This document shows, piece after piece, positions 36,201 through 51,200 of a stretch of 64,000 nt of DNA. The notes under the pieces were generated by a model, which worked only from the letters and a program-made list of their open reading frames with translations, did no database searches and was not told the origin of the DNA. The translations under genes were made by a program, and so were the position numbers. The stretch covers positions 344,500 to 408,499 of the forward strand of contig SJOL01008870.1 of assembly GCA_004794785.1 (NCBI GenBank). Reading direction: 5' to 3'. Within the stretch, counting starts at the first letter, position 1, and each line of letters starts with the position of its first letter. The stretch is from Opisthorchis felineus. Taxonomy: Eukaryota > Platyhelminthes > Trematoda > Opisthorchiida > Opisthorchiidae.

Positions 36201-39200
36201 CCATGATTTGATGCGCACCATGGGGTTTCTCTGCATGCTAGAGGTCATAGACAAGCGATGCATACAGTGAGGACCAGCGGAATTCTGTTGACGTGAATCG
36301 ATCAGTGGAAGGCTACGCTAAGTGTAGCTAGAAACTCTTGTCATGGAACATAGCGATTCTTCAACAGATGAAGAGCTTTGCGAATGCAAATAAACAATTA
36401 TCCAAGCGAAATGAATGAAAGAGTGCACGTTAAGGTCAAAACAGAAGTTAAGCACACGAGATCACAAGTGCTTTCATTGTAAACCCCAATCCCGTGAAAA
36501 TCGCTCAAAGTTTAGTTCTGGACAAATATTGAGGGTCAATCTATCGTGACAAGCATTAAAGTACCTTAAACGACCTTCTTGATAAATTCCACACTGCATC
36601 GTTTTGGAGAGCATGAAGTAGTTTTAAACCACGAAGAGCTACTTTCCCTCCCACATAGTCACACACATTTTGGTTCATCACATCACACAACTAATGGATA
36701 AATAAGAAAAACATGTTTGGCTATACTTCGTCCTGTATAGGAGAGCAAACTATTGGCAAAACTTTTCAATTTTTCCTTAAAGTTGGCCGGATGTATTATA
36801 ACTGTCAGATGCTGCTGTTAACTGGTAGATGCAAGCAGGAACAAATATCGAACTTGAAGATGTAGTTAGTTTTAATAAACCGAACATCCAAGAAAGAAGT
36901 TCCACAACTAGAAGTTCCAACTAGACATGATGTCTAACAAATCTTCGGTTTAAATTCTACATCAATGGAGTTGCCTTCATTTTAATGTGTGTTTGCATTT
37001 TCAGGTCGACTGACCATGACGTATGAACGGCTCAAGCAAAATGGACCACTCATTAGCGAATCGATTTGTCGCTGGGCTTTTCTTTCCCCGAAGTATCAGA
37101 ACTGGAAAGCCATGACAGGGAACATCAAAGTTAGTTGAAGACCTACTTTAGACCTCTACATAGACTTTGCACAAGCATTACACAGACGTTCTTGTTGTCC
37201 TTTTCTGTGAAACTACGCTCATATAAAGACCAACACTACAAATACCGCCTAAGGGAGCCACAGAAATGCGGTTCAATGAAAGTTTTCGCCTAACGGGATC
37301 ACGAATGCTTTCATTTTTACTAACTCTGCATCCAGGTCCAAAGAGCGATCGTGCAACCACAGGAACAATGTGCGATGTTAGGGAAGCAAACTAACGCCAG
37401 TTTTCCGTCACTGATTTGAATCACGCGGCCAACGGATTTAAGCTCGAACGTGCGCATCCCAACTGCACTTTCAGCCTAAGAACCTCAATTTTTTATGAGG
37501 TCTGCCAGCCAAATCACCTGCATTGATCTTGATTCGTCAGAATCCATCTAGATAACCAAACTCGCCTTTGAAATGGACCGGAAATTGTGCAACTCTTTGT
37601 GTCCAAGCCAGGTGATAAACTTCGTGTGTTTACCTCCTCCCCAATCCCATGTCACAACACTTCTCTGTGCAGCATACCTAACTGACAAAAGTCAGACTCA
37701 AAGGGTTCCGTTTTACTTGAAGTGACTTACAAGAATCCACTTGGATGTTTCGATAAAATTGAGGTAAACGTCTACTCAGACTTTTCGTTGAACGCTATAA
37801 CTCAAGTCTTTTCAGAGCATCAAATGAGACATTAGTAATGTTGAAAATCTACGGCTTACCGTCAGAGCTCATTTTCAAGTGGCTTGGAGCATAGACAGCT
37901 AGTTATTTTAGTTTGTAATCATCATATTTACTCAAAGCAGAGGAGTGTAATATTGGAAAACAGTCTACTTTGATTGATTCGTAGGCATCAGTGAATAGTT
38001 ATTCGTTTCCAAGCTCTTTCGTAGGTGTTAGTTTGGACTGTTAATATGTTTGTCTTGCTCAAGTTGGTGATAAAACTGGATAGTGGCATTTTGCCGTAAA
38101 TAAAATATTAGTGCAAGCAACTACCAGTAAGTGCTCACCGACGAATAATGAAGTTCCGGTTGGTGGACCATCGTTTTACACGGCGTATCACCTTAAAATG
38201 ATTGCTCTATATATTCCTCAAAGGTGCGGACTACCTAATTGGTAAGTAGGCAAGTTGCTCAAATTAACTTAGGCAAACAGCTACTTCTTTAAGGTTGAAC
38301 AAATCAGCACCCGATATGGACCAGTTTAGGGTTCAGGAAACGAGAATCCCACAGCCGTTTATTTGAAGTTGATCGCATAGCCTTTACTAACACGAGTTTA
38401 AGAAGATCGAGGTCCACTACTCAGCTGTTAGTCATGACCGTACATCAATTTTCAAAGTTCTCGGATTGCGCCATGCATCAGTGTTCTTAACGAAAGTGTA
38501 ACCAAAAGTAAATTCAGCAGCTCTCTGCTTCAGTTAAATTCCAAGCAGTTGGTTCAATGACTGTATTTGGTCGATCGCTTGTCATCCATTTCCGGATAGC
38601 ACTTAATGTCGGACGCTTCTCTTGGCACCGATTCGGTAGTACAGTGTTAAAACTCTGTCCATCAGACTGCTTAAACTACAGAAGCAAATGACCCGTTTAC
38701 CAGGTGGTCATACCTATGTGCCGTCCTAAAAAAGCTTATAACTCAGGACATCAACAACGGGCGTTTCTTCAACATACCTGTGTGTATTGTGCTGGCTACG
38801 AAGATCACAAGCAACATGTGCTTATGGGCAGAACAACTGGAGCCAATTCGTTCACCAAGCTAATATGTTTGTATATCCTTGCTTGTGGATACTCTGGTTG
38901 TTCTTCCTTCGGTACTACACTGGTGACGATTATCAGAAAGTTCGATAGATTCACGACTCTCTGGAGAATAGTCATTGGAAAAATGTTACCCTGAATTAAT
39001 TCTTTTATCGAGCATGTCTAAGCGTTCTCCTCCAAACTCTAAGGTGTAACAAGAACTCCGTGTAATACTGGGACGTCAAATTGCACCCGGACAAATAAAT
39101 TTTCACCACTGCTCTGATAAAAGAGAGAGCAGTCTTCATTCAAACCATCCCCAGAGATATAAAACCTCTCGCTCGCGTTTTGCCGAAAGCTTATAAGCTT

Positions 39201-42200
39201 TTTGTCCTCGGGTTAGACACCTTTTAACCCGACCAAGAGACAATGAAATGTATGTACACAAGCGGACTTACGGCAGCAAAGCATTAGTGTTGGGCACTGA
39301 TGTTTTGCTGTCGACGGCGATGATGACCATGACACTTGCTCCATGGTAAGAATTCAACCAAATTAATACCACATACTTTCAAGTGCTGGTTCTGCACTTC
39401 ATTATCCATTAGTAAGATTTCAAACTGGGGCTAAAAGCATGATTGACTGTAAAATCTCCCACTGAGTGGTATATCTATAAAACAGCAGCTCCGTTTTTGT
39501 TTCTGTTGCACACAAAAATACTGAAGAGATCGAAAAGCAGTTGGAATCAATATTCCACCAGACAATGGGTGATTTAGTATAAGTTTGATATTGCTGAATG
39601 AAATTGGAGGATCTCCTTCTGGAGACATATGGTTTTCCTCATCAGTAGTAATAGACAAAACACCTCAATAATTGCAGAGCTTTTTTATAATTCGACGTTT
39701 CGATCAAAGTGTGAATCTTTCGTCAAAAGCAAAGTAATCGATATCAAAAATGATTCATAAGATTAACTGCAGAAAGTATTAGTAAAGGCTTGCTGAGAGG
39801 CGCAATAGATAGTTGTAGTCCTTGAATTTTAGGCACTACCATATTAAATGATTAAATTTTTTTATTGCTAGAATATCACCCACAAAGCTTGTGAGATGGG
39901 ATTTAAATGAGCAATTGGTCGCTGTACCGCTTAACACTACGCAGGCACTCCTATGAATCCTGGTGACCAGATGCACAAGGAGTACCCATCTATTCAGTGG
40001 AGTTTCTGCGTTATCGAGCAGCTAGTTGCATCGATCGTTTTATCCGTTTTTGCCTGCGTGAGTTTACCCGAAAGTTAGATTGCCTTTGTTTGTGTTGTCA
40101 GTCCCAATGTGCATGTAACAAGCTTTGGTCACAGGGCAAGTAGTCATCACCTTCCACTTCACACATCATTCTTCTTCACTAGTTGGACCGGCATTTTATT
40201 TCCAACTAACGAATTTCTTCTCTTAGATCGCTCGATATTGCAGTTAAAACAACCCCATGATATTCTCATCTATCACCGTTCAGTTTACTCTTCAGCAGAA
40301 GCAGCAGTAAACAGCTTTCATAGATGAAAACCTGTCAGATAATCAATTATTAATTGCTCACATATTTCACTGAAACTTTCAGTGTACGTCACGCCATTTT
40401 CCCGTAAATTTAACAATCATATAAACGTATCAGCAGATATTTACTACGTAATTTTTGAGCCCAGCAATCGTGAACTGAAATCATTCGTATGGACACATAT
40501 CCATGGAAAAGGAGCCCACATTCAAGACCAACACAGTTAAACATATTTACTGCACATAATGCTGGTGGCCTTTCTCGCGTTAGTTTGCCCTGTGAGTTCG
40601 CCTACAGGTATGAAATCATGGGAGTTCCCACGTTATGGGCGGAGCAGGTGTTTGCACGTCCGAGACTGACGATTTGCGCATGAGTAGATTTATGATCTGC
40701 GATAACAACTGTTAACCAAACTGTAGATTGTTAACAAAACCGATAAAAAATCAATAATAAAAAATGATAACGCTAGACAACCTGGTGCACTAATGCTCCA
40801 AAACAGAAAAACATAACTCTGAGGAAGTACCTCAGGGGTGAATGATTCCTTCTGAGAAATCCTCACTCGAGAAGCCAGGTAACACGTGACCACATGATGT
40901 GGTTTCCGTGATTGAAGGACGAATGGGCTGCATCCTGTCTGAGTACGGTTCAGATCATTTGGTCGAACGGTTAACTGTTCAAACCACTAGCACTGAGGTC
41001 GGGGGTTCGATACTCCCTGGATTTTGGTGAGGTACCCACTGTTGATAATTCCCAATAAGGACGCAGCATGCGTAAAATGATTCTCGGTCTTTCAGCATAG
41101 ATTGACTTCACCCACAGGTGAAAATCTCAATTGCAACTAAGATGCGTTTGATTCAGAAAAACAGAGGAAGGCTTATCGCAGTGAAAGCAAGTATTTGGCA
41201 AATCAGAAAAGGTTCTGAGAGGCGATAGTCTAAGAAAAGATGTAGACAGATTGTAGTGTAATGCCCCCATCAAAAAGCTTGCATTATAGTTCGTCCCGTA
41301 TGTTTTCGCTCTTCCATTTCAATAAGTATACAATTAATCGAAAGGCGTGATCTTGAAACAGTCACTTTTTGCCAAACAGCTCACTGTGTTCCATTTAACT
41401 GTGTACTTGAAAGGACGAAGGAAACCTACTCCATCTACATATGTATCTACTTGTTTAGGAGTAAGTAAAGTTCTTTGTTACCAAATGCGAACGAAACAAT
41501 CGGAGCCTAGCGCATTCTGTGAAACATTACTTTTGGTTTTCTGTAATCATGCAAGTCTCCAACAGCAACTCACTCTGGCGGTCTGTTAGCGAACATAAAG
41601 TTTGTCTCAACACACCAATTATCGTACATTTGGTTTGAAGCAGGAATAATTCGACTGTTTTTCATCTACTACCTAGAAACAGATGAAATTTCAAGATCGT
41701 AGGAACTGTCGTGATTCTTCGGATGAGGTAGGATGATGCACATGTGGTACCATCATGCCGAACCTTCGGAATTACTACCACTTTTGCTCGCCTATTCCGT
41801 TTTTTTCTTGAAATGCACGCTGTGATCATTTGCACACCTAAAAAATATGGAATACTCACTGAAGTTTATCTGACTGAGAAACAGTTAACCAGACAAGTCA
41901 GCCACCAGGTTAATTGCAAAACAGTCACGAAGTAATTACCGGCTTGGACTTCACTTTTTCTTTACTCGCCATTAGCAATCAGTGTGCCGCTTCTGATTGA
42001 AAGGCATGGTCTTCGCCATTGTTGGGACGCCAACGTTCCCAGCTTCCACTGAATATCAATGCTGTCAGGGAATGTGTATCATTCAGGCTGCAAACAAACA
42101 GCAGTTCTCATGAGCAGAAAGAAACCAACGATTGCAATTAATTGCCGGGCATACTTGCAAGTCGTAATGACTTACACCAAATTCAGTTGCGTGAACTGAA

Positions 42201-45200
42201 TTCGGCAGGATGGAGCTTTCTTAGTTTGAATTTCTGATCAGGTAGTTCAACTAGGCTCAGTGAAATATATTGAGATTGGGCGTATTTTACTTTGATATGT
42301 GTAATTGCAAAACAGCTGTAGGATATGATCGTGTTTGACCATAAAATGCAGTGCATTTTATTTTTTTCTTTTGCACCGTTATACATTTTTTTGCTTCCCG
42401 GATTTTTTTCTACACAAACGATCTCCAGTCCCAGTTTTTTCGGTATGGATTTTATTCTTGCAGGCTTCTCTATGATTGAAACTGACACATTTTCGAACCA
42501 ATCACAGAAACTGGTACAGTCCTTTTAACTTTGTGTTTTGAACGCAAATAATTATTGATTTCACATATTCGACTCTAGGCCACTTGGTGGAGAAGGAAAC
42601 CAACAACATGTATTTTAGTCCATCGGGGTGCGAGTGCATCACCAAACCACACCGCCTGTTTGAATAAATGATTAATTTACCCAAACCTACATGGTTTCTC
42701 AGTGATGTGACATCTGTTGACGTTAGAAGTTCTGGTTTATCTGTGTTGCGCAGGCACGTTCGGGACACCGCATGATTTCGCTGCCCAGGGACAACTCACA
42801 CTGTTTCCCTCTTTCTTTAATTCGAAATGGGAAAATGAGAGTTATGTGAGTCATTCAGTTCGTGTAGTGCCGTAAAAATACACGTGCAAGCCAGATATCA
42901 TGTAGACAATCCAATCCACCTGTGAGACAAGCTCACCAATACACAACACCCAGTCAACACACCTCATAAGGTCAGGTATCTAAGGTCAAGTATCTCAGTC
43001 CATCCGAACCTTGCACGTAGATGTTGCAACCTTACTATCCATGTACGAACATACGGATAAGGAGACGAAACATTAGAAGAAAACATTAGATGGTATGTTT
43101 CCACTGATTTTACTCGACAGAATGAGTGCTTTGATCGTTCTGACATGACCAATCCAACATTAAAACTAACTTAAAAAGAAAAAAATACCCACAAGAAAAA
43201 GCCAGGTGTCACGTACACCATAGCTTCTTATTCGACCTCCTGTCTTTTCCAAATCTCAGGAACTGTTACTGAATGAGCTCATTTGCAAAAAGGCCAAAAA
43301 AGCTCAAAAACATTCATGAAAAGTTTTACAAGACCTGCACGAAAAATTCCGTTTTTCAGAGATTTCCATTTGAAATCTGATTGCGGCTTCACGTGACCGA
43401 GTTGGCTAACTTAGTATAGCTACTGGTTACCTCTGTAGCTAGAAGTGAACACCCCCTGCGTATTCGCAGTGTATCCCTGCGCGTGCATACGACAAACTAG
43501 CAAGAAGAACCGCTGCTGTATACGACTGGTCGTAGGGTTTACGTACATCAAGCACAATTAGTACTCCCTACCCTCCGTGATGATACAACTATGAAGTAAG
43601 GCCTAACTCTGGGATAAATTAGTGGGCTGTACTGGTCCTCCTGCAGGTTACGTGCGACATAGTTGTTGAATCAAAACAGTGTCTCAGGTAAATCGGACGC
43701 CCAGTATCTAAGAGTAGCTACAACGCTTGTTTGATGGACTGATTTGACAATTTATTTGGTCGACGCAGCCTTGTTAACTCAACACGGCAAGTCACCCTAA
43801 CGTTACGCTGCATTCCACTTCAGGCTCAATTGGTGACTGGTGACTTAGTCTTAAGTAAATGATGCTGCATTCGAGACTTTGGCAGAGGCGATTGAATTTG
43901 CCTAAAAGTCAACAAAAGGAACACTCCTGCAGTGTGGTGTATGCTGCCACAGCCCTTTGGAAAACAATCATAAGTATGAAGTTTCTTGAGGACCAAACAG
44001 GTACGCTTCTTCTGTAACCCTTGGTAAGTATTTTTTTTTAAAAAACGAATGTTCACGTAAATCAAGGCGTTTCTGTAGGAAATAAGCAAACAGTATCTGA
44101 AAGACGCACGGACTTCGTTGATTTTCTTCGGACTTATGAGGATTAAACACGAGTATAATTGCAGCCTGGTAGCTATTCTAATTATTCTTAACTGTTCTGT
44201 GTTCTAAAAACTGTCATCTATTGAAAACATCCACGTGTATCATTCTCAGTGAAATCTCAAAAGCACTGATGTGACGAAACTCAGCTGGCTGAACAGCTAA
44301 ATACTGTATGGGTAAGCCGAGTTACTACTGCAGAACGTTGGATTGTTTAATAAAGCATGTACACTGGACCATCGTAACACAGCTGCAAAGTTGTTCTAAT
44401 CGGCCAATATTTTGCACTGTTGTGCACTGTTGTTGCACTGACAGTCCAACTCATATGAGGTTCACCGTTGGGCAATACTGTCCACACGGTTCTACTGAGT
44501 CGCCGAATACCTTACCTTTGAATGTTTCGTCAGCGGAATCACCTTAAGGGATCCCATATCTTGTTCGGTAACCATTTCCACTCTTACTCAGTAGTGAATT
44601 GCCGGCCCGAAAAATTACTTCTTTCAGAAAAGTCTGAGAAACCGTCTGGAGGGTATTTCTGGCATTTTGTACTGGAAAGAATGACCTTTATATACGTCTA
44701 TTGGTTACATTTGGTGCGGAGGTTGAAATATCGACCTTACATATATGATAACTGTATTCGCTTGCCGGACACTTGAACTGGGCTCTTAATCAGAATGTTC
44801 ACGTTGGCGCCCAGATGTCATATGAATGAGGCACTCATTCTCCAGACATGCGTCCAGAAACCTGTAATAGCACTACTGGATTTACCCGTAACGCTTGGGA
44901 ATGTCATCTAGAGTGCGTGACCACATCCATCGTCTAGCAGACATGCTAGTCCACATTTCCTTTTTGCAGATGATGCTGTTTTCCTCACCTTCATATTCTG
45001 GAAATTCCACCACGTAGCAGGTGTGTACAAACGGACTTACACTAAACTTATATTTGCCGCAACTTTATAGCCCATATGAAGGATATTTTACCACAAAGAA
45101 CCTCGCTTCACACCTACACAGTGTATGCACCCCATGGTATGCAATCCCCAATAACATTGAAGGCCACTTATCTTTCACGGTAATTAGGACCTCACTCTCC

Positions 45201-48200
45201 TTATCAGTTATGGACATAATCGTTTTTGGAGAGGAAACTTACGGGCTAAACTGAAGCCCATTCATCAAGAAAGGTCGCCAACTTCACACAACTCCCATAA
45301 CTTCCACGAAATTTATTCATTTTCAAGTGATGTCGAATATCCTACAAGAAAACCTAGACTTCCTATTGTTGTATAACTGTTGTTCGGAAATTTGGTATTT
45401 CCACTTGATCATACAATCCCTTCTTTAAAAGCTTAGGTAATGGGACAATCACGAGTCCGATTTATCCTTCTATGATCCATTTGCTTCAGATCCCGGATCC
45501 GCAGCTCTTTAAAACTTATGGAGTGGGCTTTGGAGTAACTAAATTATGGCAGTGCGCATTATTACCATTGCCAATCCAAATTTTGTTATCACTCTTCTGA
45601 TTCCCATTCAACGTGGACCTCAAACTACTAACATTCTGTGATGCATATCAGATGCGTGCCAGATACACCAGCTTTGAAACAAATCATCCAGTTACCGCAG
45701 TTTTAATCACATGACTATACTGGACTATCGACTTCGCTCTTAGCGCCTCTTTGTATGTGACAGCACACAACTAGACTGAAGACTGTTCAGTTTGCGCAAT
45801 CGAATGGCAACAAAAAAAGAAGACTCAGTGGTTCCCGAGTAGTGCATGTGGTAGGACACCGGGCTGCAATAGGAAGTTACATTTGGTTTTGAAGAAATAT
45901 AGGGGACGCTGGAACGAACTGTGAATCCTTCCTCCTCAACTTCAAATGCAACTGCGTCAGAGCAAACAGCAGTGCCTAGTTTTAGCGTATCTACCAGACA
46001 ATAGAAAGAAATGCAAAAGTATGGAGGAGTGAGCTAAGGTCAGAAATAGTGTAGAATATTTTGGGCCGGAGTTAGTATCGCTCGGAATTTTTGATGAAGT
46101 AGCACGCTTGCTAATCATACAAAATCTGCAGAGGGGCAGGATGCATGTAATTATCATGAGTGTGATACTCGCGCAGACAAACAAATAATAAACGATGCTA
46201 TGCATTACTTCGTGGGATGCTTTCAGTGCACAATGAGTGAGTTTGTACAACGCGGATGCGTATATCTGTGTATGAGATCATTTTGCGTGACAGCTTGCCT
46301 ACCATAATTACATGAAAAATCTGGCATTCCAACAAGAAATTGGAGCAGTTTGCCCCTGATACTTCACCGGGAAACACTGCACGCTTTCAGTTATTAGGGT
46401 AGCGGAGTTTCTAGCTAACGGTTTGGATCTCATTTTACTGGTAAAACTGTAGGACTCCCTAACATATCAAATGCAAAGTATTTCCAAAATCTAGGACTCA
46501 AAATCTGAACTGCTTTTCTTACCATGGTGTGAATTGTGAGGTCTCAACCAAGATGTTATCACTCATTCAAAAAGAAGGAAATCTTATCAAAGAATTTCGG
46601 TCAAGTTCACGAACGTCTTTTTTCGTAAGCTGTTAAGGTTAGAATTTTTTTTACTAGTTTTTGTTGCGCCGTCTGTTTGGTTCAATGTTGAGCCCGAAAA
46701 ACACGCAACACCCTTAATCATTAAGTACTTTACTTCCGATAATTTGTGAAGGTTGGGCACCTGTCACCAAAACAGCGAATCATTTCTCACTGGTGTTATT
46801 GCTTCGTTCCGAATCGACGGATGACATGATAGATTTTATTTCATCTTTCTTGCGATCTAACGACACGAAACACGCGGATTTGGAATAACGAACCAGTCAA
46901 AGTGTACCTTCGATGAGCTGACTACTAGACAGACATATCTGGTCGTCGATCTTTTCTAATTTCCAGACTCGTAATCTTGTTATCAGTCTCGCTTCATTTT
47001 GTAGGTCAAGCAGATGGATGCACAAGTTTCAATGTCTGAAAACTGTAGTTGTCTCAGGCCTCATTACCACATCCCTGCCCAGATACTTATTGAGAGGCCT
47101 TAGTTGTCTTAATTACCATAGATTTTTCCGATTGTTAGTCTGGAAAATATCTGTCAGGATTTCATTTTGCATAATCTATTTTGGAGATTGATGATGACCT
47201 GTTCTGTGCTAGAGCAAACCTACAAGCTTACTTAAACATCCAGTCTATGGGTGGCATAGACAATTTTCCATGCATTTCTGCATGAACAAATGCGTTGCTG
47301 AAGACAATTTAGTGTCCAGAATCTCCCGGTGTTGATTTTAGATGTTATGTTACTTAAGCTTTGTGGTAGGCTAAACGTTGCTTCAAAACGAACCCCACCG
47401 TGGTTTCAGAAGTCCAAGAAAGTGTTTTGCAATCCACATCTGTTTTTACTCAACCCTCCGCAGTCCAGTAACTAGGAGACTTAACATCATCCCCGAGGAT
47501 AAAAGACATCCGATTTGGGAGGCACCACAGTAACTTTTTTTCTGTAGGGAGGTGCACTCGTTTCGAGTTTGAGTTAAAGGTGGGCCCAGCGAACACTAAC
47601 AAACAACACTTCATTTCAAACCGAATAGGTAGTCTCAGTAATCTGTCTGGCGTTCACTACTTTGGCGAATCAGTCGTAGTAGATGACTTAGTCAGTAGAA
47701 TAATCAACAGTTAATTTCCTCCTGCTCGAAGCTATTCTTTTGTAACTGGAGGGGCTATGTTTCTTTGTATGACACCAATCGTAAGGTTGCTGAACACGTT
47801 GGGCACCCAGTGGAGACTCGAACCCAATTTTTCATTAAACTCGTCTTTGTAAATGAGCACGGAACTGGACTTAGACGAAGCCAAACACTCATTTAAAAAT
47901 ATGGATTTTTTTCCAACGTGACTCTTGTTTACCACATTGTTTCATTGTATTTCAAAAAGGCGGCTTCACGTTTCGGTAGACCAATATTCAAGGTACTGAG
48001 GCAGTTTGCTACACATGGAACTACGTATTAGGTAGTTAAGATCTTTTGGACAGCTCACCATCCCTTCTTCCTTTTTTGGACTTGCGGGTAGGTCTTTCTC
48101 TTGCCATTTTTTAAAGTTGAGCACATGCAAGTAAAAGCACTCATAAGGGAGTATTCAAACCACTGATGTCTCAGAAAGATTCTTTGTTCATGCCCCTCAT

Positions 48201-51200
48201 TTCAAGACCCATCAGTACTTATACTTTTATACTCATATATGCATATATACTTATATACTTATATATACTCCTACATACTCCTTTACACTTAAAACCTTAT
48301 GCTATCTAGCAATATTTTTATTGCAGCTAAAGTTTTACGTCTCAACACGTCCCGATGATTTTCAAAAATTATACAGCTTTCAAACAGGGAAATTTTATCA
48401 ACGAATACCTCTGTTCCTATTCATCAACATCCATTCTTTTATCAGGATTGACCAAAGTACTTGCTAAAAACATCCCAAATGGAATTTTGATAATGGCGTT
48501 CAGTATCATGGATGCAGTTCCAAACTTATGGAGAAACTCCACAAGTGCTTTCTTGTCGTACCGTCAGTATTTAAAGCAAATACAGAAAACTCACGTTAAG
48601 GAACAAGGTTAAGGAAGCCAGGTCAAGTTCAGTACATGCCAGAAAACAGGCTATCGGTCCATAGCCACATCCAGCAGAATTGCACTATTAGAGTGGAATT
48701 ATTTTGTTTAGCGCGTCCACTGACACGAAGAAGTCTACCAAAACCACGAACAAATGGAATTGTTCATGCGATCACATGTGGCTTTTATCACGTAAGGAAA
48801 GCCGTACAGTCTATCGAGGCCTGGAATCGAGGACATTTGGCCGGAGTTGTTATCATAGCGACCTCCCAACTTTCCAAAGAAAATAATAACGCATCGCCCA
48901 CCAGACTGTGTTCGGAAATGCTCTGAGTTTCATTCCTCCTGGCATTAATTCTGATTTGTGTGTCATCCTTCCTGTTTCTACCAAATAAGGTACAATGTGG
49001 AAAATTATGAACAAGTATACCATTCCTGGTCTGACATTATTCAAAGTTGAATTCCACCATGGAATATTATATTTTCATACACAATGAGAAATACTTGCAA
49101 TTCACTGATGAACCTATGGCCCCCTCAATACGTATACAAGTCAATAGGCAAGGATAACAATACAGGAATCCAGACCAGGTTAACTGAAATCATGTTTCAG
49201 ACGCTCCAACAAACAACCGGCCACCATGAGCCATCTCAAGCCATTAGTTGCAGGATGGCCAGGTTGTAGCTCATCCTGAGATAATTCAGCAGTTGTCTCT
49301 GGTCCCGGGTGAGGGCTATGTGTTGTTGCATCCATCGCATGGCTTGCATAATTTTCCAATCCTGGTGACTGAAGCTATATTGTCCTCTAGAGAATCCACC
49401 CTTTGTTTTTCGCACAATAACCCAGGTAACGAAAGCTTATCTGGTGATCACTATGGTGATTGGCCATACATGATCAAATAATTCAAGCCAGTAGAAGTCA
49501 CCACTAAGTCGTTGTATGGGCTTATGACTTGTCGCCCGGCTAAGTGCAGAAGTACCTGGAAAACATCAAATGTTTGACTGCGATACCCCACTCTTTCGGA
49601 AAAATTGAATATCAGTAATCGAATACAGGACTCCTATTACGGCTACCATTCCGCTCATTATAAGACTCTACGTGGAACTTCGCAAATTGAACAAAAATTT
49701 TAGTTTGAAAAGATCAATCCCCCAAAGTTTCCGCGTTTTTCAATGCGTCATTATTGCATGGTTTGATCGGTCCTGTGGATACTAAGGCTCGCTTGTCACC
49801 TTCACATTCAGGGCATCTCCTAGCGTTGGGGTTTTGTGCGGCTAAAGGATTGTCAGAACAAAACTGCACTGAATGGGTTTCTTCAATGCATAACTGCATG
49901 TTTATCGGCAAATTGAACCAAATATTCGAGGTCTACGGCGAAACATGACACCATTTTAGACGACAAGGCATGAGCATGACCCTTGATTTGTTTGTCCATC
50001 TTGCACAGTTTTCTTGCCCCAACGACGATGGTTTCCCTAAAGCTCTGAAAAATTCAAACAAACGATAAGGCTTTGACGCATGAATTTCTCCACTGCTGCG
50101 GGGATCAATTTCACAACTCTTCCAGTGACAGCAATTATTCATCAACCTAGTACCGAAGCTGCTTTGCAGATTTGGCACACGTGACGGGCACGAAGAGCGT
50201 GAACATGGACGGGCATGTTGGTGGTGGCGGTCGTTGGTTTGTCCAATGTGACTGCAAGCTTTTCATCACCATTCGAGGTGTCATCACCAGTGCGTTGTTA
50301 GGGAGCGTAGAAATGGGTCGGTGGTTGTGCGTAAAGGAACAACAGGCCACTTTCTAACTAAGGTTAGTTTTGCTGCAATGTTTCTGGCATGCAGAACGTC
50401 CAAATAACACAAAAACTTGCAGTTGCAAAAATTTTCGATCACGGCACTGATTTTACTTCTTGCTTTCTAGAAACATATGTCCACATTAGAAGTATAGGGT
50501 CGGCGAAAAATTTGTCTTTCGGCCGCGATATCTTTTCTGTACTTAGGAACCATGCAACCTCCAGAAAACCCAGAATAAGACGGGATGAATCTGAAGCTCC
50601 AAAAGGCAGGTGTATGTTATTCGTCTCAACCCTGACCTGTAGATTGCCTCTGCTTAATCTTGGTCACTTAAGCTGGACCTTAAATGCTGTGCTTGTTGCA
50701 GACAAGTAGAGATATATTCTAATAAACCACACAATTCTTGGTCGATCTCAGGATTTTCGTTGGACTAGTTTGGGAAACGCTTGTGCGATTCACCGGAAAT
50801 GTACATAGCTTCTTCAGCATTTGTATACATTTGAAAGTGAATCACGTTTCCCTACAGAAATTGGAATATGTTCCGGATAGCTTACTTTGTTTCACTACCT
50901 TATCGAGGGCCACGTGCTACCCCTTCATTTCAGGCACCTTGCACTTTTAAACTGCGGGAACTGAAGCATACAATAATGTGTCCATCAAATGATACAGCTG
51001 ACCGTTCCAACCCTGGTTACTTTGCGTATTATCGTGTACACCCCAATTACACTCTACTACGGTTAGGTACCAAGTCGATATGGAATAGATGGACTTTTAC
51101 ATAGAACATGAAGGTAGAGTTAATTTATTACCCGTGAAAGTGTTCGATCTGCAGTTAAAATGAGCCCGCTGGTATTCAGTGCACTGACATGGAAAGCCAA

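Noticed and set aside
41004..41016. B box as a tRNA gene
   Set aside because: No acceptor, D or anticodon stems can be folded around it, and a SINE tail follows, so it is a SINE and not a tRNA.
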